From Atherinomorus stipes (Eukaryota > Chordata > Actinopteri > Atheriniformes > Atherinidae): a stretch of 64,000 nt of DNA. Within the stretch, counting starts at the first letter, position 1. Every line of letters starts with the position of its first letter. The stretch spans positions 434,001 through 498,000 of the forward strand of contig JALJCO010007818.1 in NCBI GenBank assembly GCA_023101725.1, written 5' to 3'. The notes beneath the pieces were generated by a model. The model saw only the letters and a list, made by a program, of their open reading frames with translations, was not told where the DNA came from and did not search any database. The position numbers and the translations under genes are program-made. Shown in pieces: positions 1-12,075 of this stretch.

Positions 1-568
1 TATGTAATCCAGCTCATAAAAGGTCCAGTTGAAACACATTTTGTTTCATGTTGAGCAGAAGGAGGTTGAAAAACCGCCGGTCAGAGAAGCTCAAAGCTGG
101 TTGTTGCTGCATGTTACACCTTTGTTGAATTAGCCTGCGAGCTAATTAGGAAGCCAGCAGTTTGTTCAGGTAACTGAGGTCAAACTTCTCAAGCTACAGT
201 GTCCTGTTTTACACCTGACAGGCTGCACAAAATCATTCAGTAACATTTATTAGAAAACAAAAGATCTAATGAGTCATTTCTACAGAATTAAAACAAGACA
301 AAGCACAAACTCCTTCCTTTTCTCTCCATCTACTCAGCTTTTTCAGTCAAGTCAAACCGCAGAGGGAGTATCAAATGTTGACAAGTTCCTTTGTCTGCTT
401 ACTCCTCTAACCCAGCCTATTCTCACATGGGAAGCAGCGAGGGCCACATTCAGGGCTGATGCCACCACGTTGCTGCTCAATGTGGGTCATCGCACCTGGC
501 AGACTCAGCACTGTGATGGCAGTTTTAATCATGCAGGTGCTGACTGTGGTCTTAGTTTTCATTTACAG
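1..568. other. Noncoding, no recognised feature
   Basis: The open frame here (about 146 codons from 269) reads through a poly-A run and has no family signature. Bases 561-568 (ATTTACAG) are the left target duplication of the element that follows. Confidence 0.6.
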
Positions 569-864
569 TGGGGCTGTCTGGATCCGATACCAGTATCAGT
601 TATTGGGCCGATATTGATAAAAAAAAAAAAAAAAAAAAAGTTGATCGCAAGGTTGTTCGATATTGACTTTTTTACTGATATCCAATATTGTCCAACTCTT
701 AAATTCTGATATCAGATATCAACCGATACTGAATCTATGCAGACATCTGTGAGGTTGCATCTCTCATATTTTGAGAAATACAACTCGATTCTGCTCTGAG
801 AGCAAAGATCCCAAAATATCCTTAACTCAGCCAGAGGAGTTCATTTTGGACATCTGGCTGCCAG

Positions 865-955
865 ATATCAGATACTATCAGGTATTAGATACTAGCATAC
901 ATCAGATACTAGCAGGTATTCGATACTACCATATATCAGATACTAGCAGGTATTA
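865..955. repeat. Short tandem repeat, about 35-bp unit
   Basis: Roughly 2.6 copies of a unit built on ATCAGATACTAGCAGGTATT, each followed by a GATACTA word. It lies inside the hAT-like element and is made of the same GATAC-type words. Confidence 0.6.
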
Positions 956-1469
956 GCCAACATGTGGCTAATTCTCATGTTTCTGACAACTTGGTAACTT
1001 AACCAACAACTGAAAACCAGAAATATTATAAGCAGCTTCAAAGCAAGTCAGTCTGTAGCAGCAGCAGCTGCACCGTAGTCACATGACTCTGAAAGGAATG
1101 CTGGGATACGAAGTTCTTTCGGGATAACAGGGATTTTTCTACATGCTGGACCGCTGCTAATGGAACGAGATCTCATGAGATCTTGTTCCATAACGAAATC
1201 TTGCGCCATTTCATCAGTTAAAATATCGGCCCCAAAAACTGATACCGATGTTTGCCCATATCGCATTTTAATCCAGATATCATCCAATGATATCTGTAGG
1301 CCCATAATATAGGACATCCCCAGAGGATTAGATCAGAATGCGACAAAATTTGCCAATCCAAGAAATCCATTCCAGCTTTTTTTTTCAAGCACTTCTTCCT
1401 GACTGGGTCTTAATTTGTTTAACATTATTTTATTTATTATAATGTTTGTATGTTTAAAATTCATCATAC

Positions 1470-1970
1470 CCGCTGGTAAACTAGAAAAGCACTCGGAGCG
1501 TGCAGACCTCCACCAAGTAGCTCATGTCCCCCTCATATTGTGATTCACACCTAAACTTTTATTGCTATGTGTCTTTTGTTAGCTACATTTTGTTTCTGTT
1601 TATAAAGTTTAAACTGGAAAGTTCACAGTTCATAATGTACCTGTAATGTAACGTTATAGAACTCATTGAGATCCTTTCTTGTAATTTTTTACCAAACACT
1701 TGGGCTCTTTGTATGGAGTTATATGCAAAAATTCCGAAATTTGGCCGATCTCACGATGATAAAAAAAAAAAATCCTTCAAAAAAGTTCCTGGATTCAGAG
1801 GGTGATCTGGATTACCACCAAAATTGAATGGGTTCGTCCTTGGGCTGAGGCGCACAGCTGGTGAAAATTTCAGGTCAATCCATCCAGAACTTTTTCCACA
1901 AAGTTGTTGACAGACAAACAAACCAACACTACCAAAAACATTACCTCCTTGGCAGAGGTAATAATAAATG
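1470..1970 (+). mobile_element. RTE-type LINE/SINE 3' end
   Basis: Contains CCGCTGGTAAACTAGAAAAG near its start, an internal GGATTACCACCAAAATTGAA stretch, and the tail ACAGACAAACAAACC followed by ACCTCCTTGGCAGAGGTAAT. This combination is the familiar 3' region of RTE-clade retroelements and their SINEs in fish. No coding part remains. Confidence 0.65.
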
Positions 1971-2693
1971 GGTCAGTGTTTCCTGTTACTTCCTGCTATG
2001 GACTTATGCTGCCTTCATGTGGTATTTCACTCGTTTAGTGAAAATTATCAGTGCGTTGTGTTCAAGTGATTTGTTGTCGTAAAGAAGTTAGACACTGGAT
2101 GCTATCTTCAGCTGACTAGCAAGCTAGCTGCTAGCTAGCGTCTGCTCTGAGAAGCAACCAAACAATAACCATATTTTTACAAACAAAGCTAAGTTTAAAT
2201 GGTGATGTTATTACAGTTCTGTATGTCACAGAATTTTGCAGACGACAAACTAACCAAATAGCAGCAGCAGAAAACTTTAAACATCATGCAGTATATCCCA
2301 TTCGGGATATTTTTGTTGCTTTGCGCCATGTTGAAAGGTCAATGTTTAGCTCATCTCAGGAAATTGGGTATCATAAACTTTTTTACAGCTTTCCAGAGGA
2401 AATTATGACGTGAGAGGGTATTTAAGTGCATTTTGATGTCGGACAGATACTACATGAAGGCAGATTTATTTCACTAACTTGTTAAACCAAGGTTTTTTTA
2501 GAGGTGGGGTTCACAAAACAGACAAAGGCCTATCAAACATCAACCACAAATAAAATCAATATCAGGTCGATATCCATCATTTTTGGCCCAAAACACAGCT
2601 AATGATACCAGGCATAAGCTGATATTTGACCTGTGGTATTGGTATCGGAATCGGAAGTGAAAAAGTAGGATTGGGACAAGCCCTAATTTACAG

Positions 2694-4459
2694 GAACATC
2701 ATTTAACTCCTGGACTCATCCATCGTCCTCCCGGTAGAGCTGGGAAAAAATAAATTATCTTCTTGTATTGCTGAGTCTCTGTATTTAAATCGTACTATTT
2801 CCTTCCTTTCATCAATACTTTCATCAGAGCTCAGACACTGATGATTAAATCAGGGCATCACAGAAGCATCGCTCTGACCTCGCACTTCTTCTTATTAGGA
2901 GAAAATAAAAGCAAACAACTAAATTATCAGCCGGAGAGGCCAAACAGAAGCGAAGGGGGATCCCGAGGCTTGCGATGATCTCGTCTGCCACCGCGGGGTG
3001 TGATAATCCTCCTGTGCCGCTGAGCAGCTCACGGATAATCTGGAGGAGACGTGGCACCACCCCGGAGGAGCGCTGGGATGATATATGTTGGCTTTTAATT
3101 AAAAATCAGATACTGTCCACCCACAGCTGAGCATATTTCAGACTGCTGCACTACAAAATCATCTCAGTTTGATGTGGGGGGATTTTATGCGTCCTCAGGG
3201 AAAGCTCCTGTCTCACCTGTTTAATGCCTCCAAACTTATTTTACTTCTTTTTTTTTCTTCAGCGGGCATCCCGTGATGGAGACAGCTGTCTCTGAAGTTT
3301 CATCTAGTTTATCACCGTAGACTGAAATATGACTATAAGCTTTTAAAAGTGACAGCAAGCATCTTCTTCCGCACACTGCCTGCCAACAAGCTGAGCTGCA
3401 TCTCGTCACCACATGCACGTCTACACCTTCAAACACACCAAAACTTGCAGACATAATCCCACATTAAAAACAAACTGAAATCCAGCCGTATGATCTCCAC
3501 ATTTGAAGCTTCGTTTCCGACATTAGCATCCCTCTGTGTGTGGCGGTAGATAGTTGCACCTCATCAGAACACAAGTGTACACAAATGCACACCAATGATG
3601 CAAAAATCTGCTGGTTAAGTGACTTGTTTGAGTCAGTGAAGGCAGCACAGACACAAACACACCAGCTTCTTCCACACAGGAGCAGGCGCTGGTCAGAAGA
3701 AACGCATTACCTGGATGTTACAGAGGTGATGCAGGCTACTGCAAGGTTCCACGCCTGCATCTTCCACATGCATGTAAAGTTTTATTTGATTTCTCTGTTT
3801 AGGGGCTAATTAAGGTCACGTCCCAGCACAAATCTCTTTGTATTGGCCGACTGAGTAAAGCATCCTTTCCTTATTTATCTAACAAACATCTCGTTTAGGG
3901 ACTCATTTTGCGGCTGCACGGTGTCAATTCCTGGTATTAAATCAGTTGTCCATCCAGTGGGTCACAGACCTCCTGCCCCTATGGGCCTCAAGCCTCAGTA
4001 CATTTTGACTTAAGTCTGATTAAGCTGATGAGCGCAGGTACTCGCTGGACCATCTATACACCTCAATACTGAGTGAGGATTTAAAGTTCATTTTATCATC
4101 ATTAAACATGAAAAAACATAAGTGAGCAAAATATGTTTCTCAAGCCCAGAAATGCATGATAACAAATACAGTATAAAACAGATTGCAAAAGCCTGTAATA
4201 AAACACCTAAAATCATAGCAATGAATAAAAAACATACATAAAAGTAAAAAAAAAAAAGGTGCAGAGGAGAAGTTATGGTGCAGTTTGTAAGCTTTACAGC
4301 CTCATATCAGCCTTGTTGTTCGGGCTTTGTGGCTGCGTAGCCTTCTGACTGAGGAGAGGAGGCTGGTGGTCATTAATAATAATAATAATAATAATAACAG
4401 CTGTTATCATTATTATTATCACCATCTGCTGTAATGATGCTGGACAAGACAAGTAAAAT
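2694..4459. other. Intergenic, no gene recognised
   Basis: Unique-looking DNA. Includes a short TAA trinucleotide run (about 4374-4398). The short open frames here have no recognisable domain. Confidence 0.55.
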
Positions 4460-4959
4460 ATAAGTCATCCTCAAATTAATTCATACCCTCCATTAAAGAA
4501 AAGACTAAATTCACAATAGTGATTCAAAGTACCAGAAACTGAATAAACTAATAATACATAAAAATTTATAAAATTATAATTTAGTGAAGTAAGATATTGC
4601 TTTTGAATTGTGGTTATAAATAATAACAATAATATTAAAAATCGACAAAACTGTCCTCAACACATATAACACATAAGTATTTTTGTGAACATTACAGAAA
4701 ACACCAGATTGCAGTTTTTGCCTCAATGTGTTGCTCAAAATCATTTTAGCTTCGGAGCCCCATCATGCTTGTTTACTTGTTTTATTTTTTGTGTGTATTT
4801 TTAATATTTCTTTCGAACCACAATTCAAAATCAATCTCACGATTTTCATAGAATTTTTATTTATTATTACTTTTGTCAATTTCAACTTATTTCACAGACA
4901 GCTGATTTTTTTTCCTTCCTTTATTGGAGGGTATGAATGATTTTGAGAATGACTGTATA
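4460..4959. mobile_element. MITE, Tc1/mariner-like, copy 1
   Basis: Ends read AGTCATCCTCAAATTAATTC at the left and GATTTTGAGAATGACTGTA at the right, inverted repeats of each other with the shared core CATACCCTCCATTAAAG. Related copies lie at 9762-10243 and 31819-32340, with one end alone at 24511-24556. Confidence 0.65.
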
Positions 4960-5689
4960 TTATATAAATTATTAAATGTCCTCTAAAGAAGGAAGGCCAC
5001 AGTTAGTAATGTTTTGTACTATTTAACCGTCACTATGCTGATCACACCAGCATGATAACTGCTTCGACTTGTAGAAAATAACCCAAACATCCCTCTATTT
5101 CAGCAGAGCTCACTCCTGTAAATTAACTTTCCCATACTGGGAACATTTCTATGGCAACCAGTCACAGTGGAGCATTTAATCTGTATATTTGCATGACAAC
5201 AAAAGCAGTAAAATTATGTGCTTCCTGTTTTCAATTTTAATCTTCCCCTAAAATGCAAAGCATTTGAGGGTGCTTGTCCAGTGGAAAAGAAGCAGTGATC
5301 CCAGCAGTCTCCCACGGTAACCAGTATTCAATAGCACATCTGCCCATGAAGGCGGAGAGACTGTGTTTCATAATGGATCACTTAGAGGCTGTTAATCACT
5401 GCCTCACTGGCTCCCTGCACCACGTCACATTCACACCCAGATGGTGTGTGACACGGTGGAATCTTCACCACCGTTAATGTCATCATCGCCTCCGTCTAAA
5501 CCTAAGCCCCGTATGAGCAGACAAATGCAGCCCAGCAGGAAGCTGTTTTTGGCAAAACCAGTGATGCATCTGCCGCAGAGATCCGCAGTTTGACCTTCAT
5601 TTGATTGCAATCAACTGGTCACAAATACAAACGTGTTGTTCTGCAGGACAAACCTGAAAAATCAGAACAGTCTGCACGACTCTTTTCTC

Positions 5690-6050
5690 CGCAGGCCAGA
5701 GGGATCACTCCTCACTGAGATCCCATTTACATTCCCAAATAGAAAACTAATAGTCAATTAAGCCGAGTAACATGTAAATAACTATAGAAACCAACTGTTT
5801 GACATTAATAAAAAACTAGAGTGGGGAAAGAACCCTGAGCTGAAACATACATTACAGACCTGAATGGCTTAATTAATAAGGTAATTATTCAACTTGGAAG
5901 GTTGAGAAAATAATTTTCCGCTTCATATGGTGAATTACAAAGAGACTGTCATCTTTGATTAAATCTGTTAGGAGCTTGAGAAGGTTATAAAACACTAAAA
6001 TACCTGTGGCCTACATCAAATCATGACAGAAAGCCTGTCGGGGGGGGGTT
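5690..6050. promoter_or_regulatory. Candidate conserved noncoding element
   Basis: AT-rich, complex, non-repetitive sequence dense in homeodomain-type words (TAATTA, CAATTA, TTAATTAATAAGGTAATTA), with no open frame and no transposon ends. That texture is common in vertebrate developmental enhancers. This is inference; conservation cannot be tested here. Confidence 0.3.
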
Positions 6051-6192
6051 CCTCTGAGATAAAACAAGAATATTTTGGCACAGATAATCCATTTTCTTAC
6101 TAAGCTCCTTTTCCAATTTAATTTTAAGGTGATACCTACTACTTTTTCATCAATATTTTATAATAATAATAATAATACATCCACAGAACGTC

Positions 6193-6395
6193 TACACTGT
6201 AAATTGCATTTTGGCATTTTGTTGTCCTATTGTTTTATTTTATGTAAAATTAACAACTTTCTGGTATGTTATTGTAATTGTGTTGTAAAATATTTGAACA
6301 CATCATAAAGACACAAAAGTCATTCCATATAACTCAAAATTTTAATGCAGCTCTTCATTAACTTATATTTTTTGTTTTAAACGTTTTACAGTGTA
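6193..6395. repeat. Short MITE-like inverted-end repeat
   Basis: Left end TACACTGTAAATTGC and right end GTTTTACAGTGTA are inverted repeats about 200 bp apart. The ACTGTAAA word recurs in the repeat at 18140-18450. Confidence 0.45.
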
Positions 6396-6797
6396 CAGAT
6401 CTGGGCATAAAAAAGTTTCTCCTTTTTCTGCCAGAAGTGGTGCAGTAATAGTGCACTATTACTGCACTTTCATCAGATGTACTACTGTTTAGGCTCTAAA
6501 AATATACTAAATGACGTCGTTTCGAGTAAATTCTGGATGCTACCCACTCAGGACACTTGGATTACATTGGACGAGCAGTATGGAGGAATATTGACAAGTT
6601 TTTGTGGACTTTTATGGACCTTGTTGGCTCGGACCCCGGCAAACTCCATTATATGAAAGTTGGGGGAAAAAGAGAACCCTTCCTGATCCCCGGCTGCATT
6701 TGACATATTAAAAAAGTGCTCCAGAGTCTTGCTCACCGTGAAGGTAAGTGGAAAATAAAGTTACATCATTCTGTGGGTGAACTTTTACTTTAATGCT

Positions 6798-7739
6798 CCA
6801 AAAAGTAGTCAGAAGTACAAATAAATGTAACATTACAGAAGCTTCTACAACAGGGGATTATCACGCTTACCGGAAGTTGCCGGCTTTTGACACTTCCTCT
6901 TCTGGGCCATGTTAACGACAGCCGTTCCTGCTCTGTTATACTGTTTAAATCGGATAAACTCCAAACATATTTAAGTTTTCATTCTAGACTGAAGTGATAC
7001 TGGATCAAAAGCTGGATCAAAGCGATCGATTCGCCGCGGTGAAGGGCCGAACTTTATAATAAAACACACGTTTGTTTGTCCCCGGTGGGGCACAACACCG
7101 GCACTTCACAGCATGCTAGCATTAGCCAGCTAGCGTTTACTGACGTGCTTAACATTGTGCGTCTTAAAACACACAAACATCTGAAAATCGGGTCTGTACC
7201 TCCCCGTTTCCAGTGGAACAACTGGGGACTGCCAAGAAAGGAGACGCTTTCAGATGCAACATCCAAACATCCAACATCTAACGTCAGTAAACGTTAGCTG
7301 GCTAATGCTAGCATGCTGTGAAGTGCCGGTGTTGTGCCCCACCGGGGACAAACAAACGTGTGTTTTATTATAAAGTTCGGCCCTTCACCGCGGCAAAACG
7401 ATCGCTTTGATCCAGCTTTTGATCCAGTATCACTTCAGTCTAGAATGAAAACTTAAATATGTTTGGAGTTTATCCGATTTAAACAGTATAACAGAGCAGG
7501 AACGGCTGTCGTTAACATGGCCCGGAAGAGGAAGTGCCCAAATGTTTCAACTTCCGGAAACCGGAACGCGGAAGCGTGATAATCCCCTACTGCTAACACC
7601 TCTTTAAATCTGTTACTCGGAGGTGGCAGGATTGTCTGACTTTCCGAGTGGGAAATCCCACCGGGGTGGGCTGTTCCAGTTGAAATGTTCAACTCGGAAC
7701 TGGGAATTTCCGACTTACGAAATCAAATGGAACGCAGCA
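6798..7739 (-). mobile_element. Harbinger-like MITE copy, interrupted by a foldback element
   Basis: Reading the minus strand from 7739 (TGCTGCGTTCCATTT) to 7588, then resuming from 6852 to about 6798, matches the intact MITE at 40120-40597 through CGGAAATTCCCAGTTCCGAG, GTGTTAGCAG and AATGTTACATTTATTT. The second half beyond 6798 is lost. The foldback at 6853-7587 sits in the middle. Confidence 0.7.
6853..7587. mobile_element. Foldback (long inverted repeat) DNA element, copy 1
   Basis: Left arm 6853-7146 and right arm 7281-7587 are near-perfect inverted repeats of about 300 bp. The ends are GGGGATTATCACGCTT and AAGCGTGATAATCCCC. The 134-bp loop carries no open frame of note. The arms contain CCGGAAG words and a GCTAGC-rich segment next to the loop. 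It would fold into a long hairpin. A second, longer copy is at 36092-37150. Confidence 0.85.
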
Positions 7740-7750
7740 AAAGTGGACGT

Positions 7751-7953
7751 GTTGCATAGTGGGCACGTCACACAGTGGGCATGTCGTATAGTGGGCATTT
7801 GGCATAATGGGCGTGACGTATAGGCCAGTGGATGTGCCGTATAGTGGGCATGTCATACAGTGGGTATGTTGTATAGTGGGCATATCGTATAGTGGGCGTG
7901 TCGCATACTGGGCGTACTGCATATTGGGTGTGTCATATAGTGAGTGGGTCGTG
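7751..7953. repeat. 16-bp tandem array
   Basis: About 12.5 units of a 16-bp repeat with consensus GTCGTATAGTGGGCAT, diverged but in register over 200 bp. It is followed by GGTTAGGATTAGCGGAAGGG. The same unit plus the same following sequence recurs at 59706-59815. Confidence 0.85.
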
Positions 7954-9761
7954 GTTAGGATTAGCGGAAGGGTTAGATTTTATCTATGTGGCGGGCGTGA
8001 CACAGACCCTTCTTCAGCCATCTGCTCGTGGAGCGTTTTCCGGGCAGACATCTTGGCTTGTCAGATAAGAAAAAGGCTGCATTCCATTTAGAGAAGCTGG
8101 CTTACTGTCAAAGCTTAAAGGGATGCTTTATGGGACTGAGTCACCATTAATTCCACCAGTTTGTCCTCAGAAAAAATCTCCACAATGTAGTGGTGTCCCT
8201 GTCCAGGGCTGCATACTGTTTGATGTAAACATTTCTCCAGCATCTTACTTTTCTAACTCCTCAACCCCAAACCATGCATGTTTTAATAACCCTAACCACG
8301 TTGCCTCTTAATGGGAAACCATGCAGCTCAAAAACCACAGCTGTTTCCAAAACTGGACCAAGCTGAAACTTTTCTGGGTTAAAGAGAGAATTAAGGGGCA
8401 CCTCGCTGAAGTCCAGGGCCCCCAAAGGTGCTGTCAGTATCAGTCTGCGCGCCAAGCAGGTCCGTGTGCTCCCCAAAAGTGTGAGGTCAGAGACGGAGCT
8501 CGCCACGCTCCAGTCCACGCGCAACGAACTGTCAACCGCAACTGTCGGGAGGAAGAGAGCCACGTGAAGGTTACAGCAGCTGAACAGTCGTAGAACTCAT
8601 AGTCGCTCCACGCACAGCCATAAATGAAAGCCCACGAACATACAAATCTGCAATGTAGACACTATCCGTGACGGGCTTTCTGTTTAAAGCTGGAGCGAGA
8701 ACAAGAACACAGGTTATGAGTTTTAATCTCACACAGGTGCTTCTGTAATGATGCTATCACCATGCCAACCCATGCCTCCTCCACCTGGAGCCTGGGGCAG
8801 CCGCTAAGGAAGGATGAGATGTAATGCTGCTGTATCTCACTGCAGTCAACCCACCCCCCCCCCAAAAAAAAGAATACAACCATTCAAACATAGACAAGAA
8901 ATGTATCGATATTTCGAGGCTCCAAGCGTCAAAAACTTAAATATTTAAATTTAATTTTGAACAGGCACTGTAGAGACGCCTATAAAAGTTTTTTAAAAAT
9001 GTGTTTAAGTTTGCACCACCTCCAGAGAGTGCTTATATCCGGAGGAGAAGCATCCTCTGAAAGTGTTTGGACTTCATTCCTGCAGCAGAGACTGCATGTA
9101 GTGAGATAACACGGGTGAGGGAGGCGGATGCTTCCATGCACTTTAAAGCCATGCTCTACATGCAGGTAGGACTCCTACAGGAGCACCGAGCCTTTTTATA
9201 TTTAATGAAGTTGGATCACTTTTGCCAGTGAGAGGCAGAGTAACACAGAAAAGCAGAGAACAAGCGACATGCCTGTGGTGGCATTACGCAACACGTTTAC
9301 TAGGGATGTAACTGTACAGCAGAGTGATCAGCGATCCAATGTTCTCGCTTAAAATATGGCTTAAACATGGACACGGTAATCATCTGCAAGACATTCTTTG
9401 TCCATTTTCTTTGTTCTAACCAAAACCAAAGTCAGACTGGTTATTATTATTATCGTTATTTGGTTTGAGACTCTGAACAGGAGTAAGGTTTACACTATAT
9501 CCAGCTTTAATGTCTACCCACTGCTGATAGGATCAAGAATGATAGTGAGTCTGTTTGACTTGGCTAGATTATTCGGTCCTTACGTGGTCTCTTGTGCAAA
9601 AACAGGGATTAAAACAGTCATTGGTGATAATATGATTATAAACCAAACTATCAAAGCCTGGCAAGATATATGCTGGAAGGACGAGAGGGGCAGCTGTCCT
9701 TCCTCACACTAGTATGAGACAAAGAGGTACCATAGATGGGAACTTTGAGGGAGTTTTTATA
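7954..9761. other. Intergenic, no gene recognised
   Basis: Open frames at 8261-8593 on both strands overlap each other and have no family signature. The text at 7954-8060 continues the module shared with 59770-60090. The rest looks unique. Confidence 0.5.
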
Positions 9762-10243
9762 TATAAGTCGCCCTCAAAAGTATTCATACCCCCCATTAAA
9801 GATGGAAAAATATTAGCTGTTAAATAAGTTGAAATAAGCTGAAATTCTGTGATGTTGATTCTGGATTGTGGTTCATATTAAAAAACAAACAAAAAATGAA
9901 AACAAGCATGATGGGGCTCCTGAACTAAAATTTTGAGCACCACTTTAAGGCAATCACTGTAATCAAGTGTTTTCTGTAATGTTCAATCAGACGAATGCAC
10001 CTGTTGACAGGTGTTTTGACCCACTGTTCATTAGCAAGGTGCTGGAATTGGTCTGGGACAGTTTTGTTTGTCTATTTTTTTTATTATTGTTATTTTCAAC
10101 TACAATTCAAAGACAATATTTTTTTTTCCGCTAATTATATTTTTATAAATTTTTATTTATTTTTAGTTTCTTTTTATTTGAATTACTGCGAATTTAGCCT
10201 TTTCTTTAATTGGAGGGTATAAATAATTCTTAGGACGACTGTA
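9762..10243. mobile_element. MITE, Tc1/mariner-like, copy 2
   Basis: Left end AAGTCGCCCTCAAAAGTATT, right end ATTCTTAGGACGACTGTA, same family as 4460-4959 (shared ATTGGAGGGTAT and GATGGGGCTCCTGA words). Confidence 0.65.
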
Positions 10244-11396
10244 TCTTGTGTGGACTTTCCTGAAAGTCGAGGGGATGCTGACCTTTGCTACAGTATTAGC
10301 GTTCTGCACTGAAATTAACTGTTGGAAGGAGGAAGAGGAGGGGGCACTTTTGACCTTGGCTTCTGAGCACTTTCTAAATGTGATAAAAACTCAACGCCAG
10401 AGGACGGAGCGCTGATCTGAACACATTCTGATGAAGCTACCTGCCACATATATGGAGATTTCCTCATCAGCATCCATCACAGAACGAAGCGGCTCAATAG
10501 CCATTTTCATCATCTATTCCAAAGCTCCAGTTGATATCAGGAATGTTATTCATCATATTTGAACATGTAAATATATTGATTATATTGGGAAAATATAGTG
10601 GATGGACTGTTTTCTAATTCTTAATATTAAACTGAGCAGAGATATGTTTCTGTTGTTTGGACTGCCAGATGAACAACTTAAAAATGCACACAACAATTCT
10701 AAAAGATTTCTATAGATAAGCTTACTTTTTGTACAAGAACAGCTGAAAAGGACAGGTTGTAAATAATGGAATATTTCAAATGTAAGTCTAAATGTGAGAC
10801 AGATTTTCTGACATTTGCTCGTCATTTCTTCATTATTTGGGCATTTAATTGGCAGCTATGTTGGTTAAATCGCTGGAAAACAAGCGTATAGCGCATGACT
10901 GATTTTCTGTGCCTGAATTACAACATAAAGATTTAAAGCAGGCTAATGATGCTGTATTTTCTGATTAGATGTGAATGGAAGTGATTGTGTTAAACCGTCT
11001 AATGGCTCCTGAATCAAATCCAACCCTTAGCGAGGCAGAATTTGTGAACTCATCAAACATTAAATCTTCTCCACTGAATCGATATTACATCTTATCTGAC
11101 CAGACTTGTGCTTTCCACCCCCACTGTTCACCTCTCTGTTGTGCCATGCGTCGTTCTGTGGCGGAACAGGCAACGCCACCAACACCCTGCATGATGAGCA
11201 AACGTCGCTCAGCAAACTCATTTCTGCCAGCGCGTGCAGGAAAATCTGTCTGATGACATCAGTTTGAACCTTTTTTTTTCCCAACCGAGCAACCCCGGAG
11301 ACCGTGACAGTAACCAAGGGTCCACATTAAAGTCGAACCGAAACTCTTGACACGCAGAAACATCGAACCTCTCAGCGGACTTTTCAGCACTTGGAG
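10244..11396. other. Intergenic, no gene recognised
   Basis: Moderately AT-rich sequence with only short frames lacking recognisable domains. Confidence 0.5.
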
Positions 11397-11475
11397 GAAG
11401 GGGGGGGGGGGGGGGAAGGGGAAAAATATTTTGGGAAAAATTTTCAAAAAGGCCCCCCCCCCCCCCCCCCGGCCC

Positions 11476-11511
<36 letters not shown>

Positions 11512-12075
11512 TCCTCCGGGGGGGGGAAGAGAGGAAGAGAAAACGGGGAAAAAAAAGGGAAGGGGGGAAGGGGAAAGAAAACTCGAAGGGGGAAAAAAAG
11601 TTTCTAGAAAAAAAAAAAGGGTTTTGAACGGGTGATGAGGGGTATTATACCCCCCCCCCCCAAAAAAAAAAAAAAAAAAAGATAAAATTTTTTTTTTAAT
11701 ATAATCAAATAAAAAATGGAGGAGGAGATCGAGGTTTCTGAAGAATTTAAAATTTTAATTTATTTATAATTATTTTATTTAAATTAATAGAAAAAAAAAT
11801 TAAATAATTTAGATTAAATAAAATTAAAAATATTATTTAATTTTTCTCGAAGATTATATTACAAATAAAAAAAAATTTTTTTTTTAACGCTTTAAAAAAA
11901 AAAAAATATTATATATATATATATATATATAATATAATTAATATAATTATTATACTTTAACATACATTTTAACTCGTTTGGGGTTCTAACAGGGAAGTTA
12001 GGGGGAGAGAAGGGAGAGAGAAAAAAAAGGAGGGGTAATATTTTAAAATAATTTTAATGGGGGGGTCCCCCCCGG
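11397..12075. other. Homopolymer-dominated block, probable sequencing or assembly artefact
   Basis: Runs of G, then C, then A/T homopolymers follow each other with almost no ordinary sequence, changing abruptly to normal DNA at both sides. The Gly/Pro/Lys-rich frames inside are translation of these runs, not genes. Confidence 0.7.

Larger units (their letters stand above)
569..2685. mobile_element. hAT-like nonautonomous DNA transposon with perfect 8-bp duplication
   Basis: Begins TGGGGCTGTC and ends GACAAGCCCTA, imperfect inverted ends, flanked on both sides by ATTTACAG (561-568 and 2686-2693). An 8-bp duplication is typical of hAT. Much of the body is built from TATCGG/GATATC-type motifs (GATACC, ATATCGGCC). 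No transposase remnant is visible. A separate RTE-type tail is nested at about 1470-1970. Confidence 0.75.

Noticed and set aside
7751..7953. CRISPR-like array
   Set aside because: Units are contiguous with no spacers and the DNA is vertebrate.
7623..8091. Overlapping frames of 66-94 codons on both strands
   Set aside because: The internal repeats are the 16-bp DNA array read in different frames, not a repeat protein.
8261..8593. Opposed 90-100 codon frames
   Set aside because: Overlap on both strands, no domain and no splice or start context that favours either.
11347..11627. Gly/Pro/Lys-rich small proteins
   Set aside because: Translation of homopolymer runs in a suspect block.
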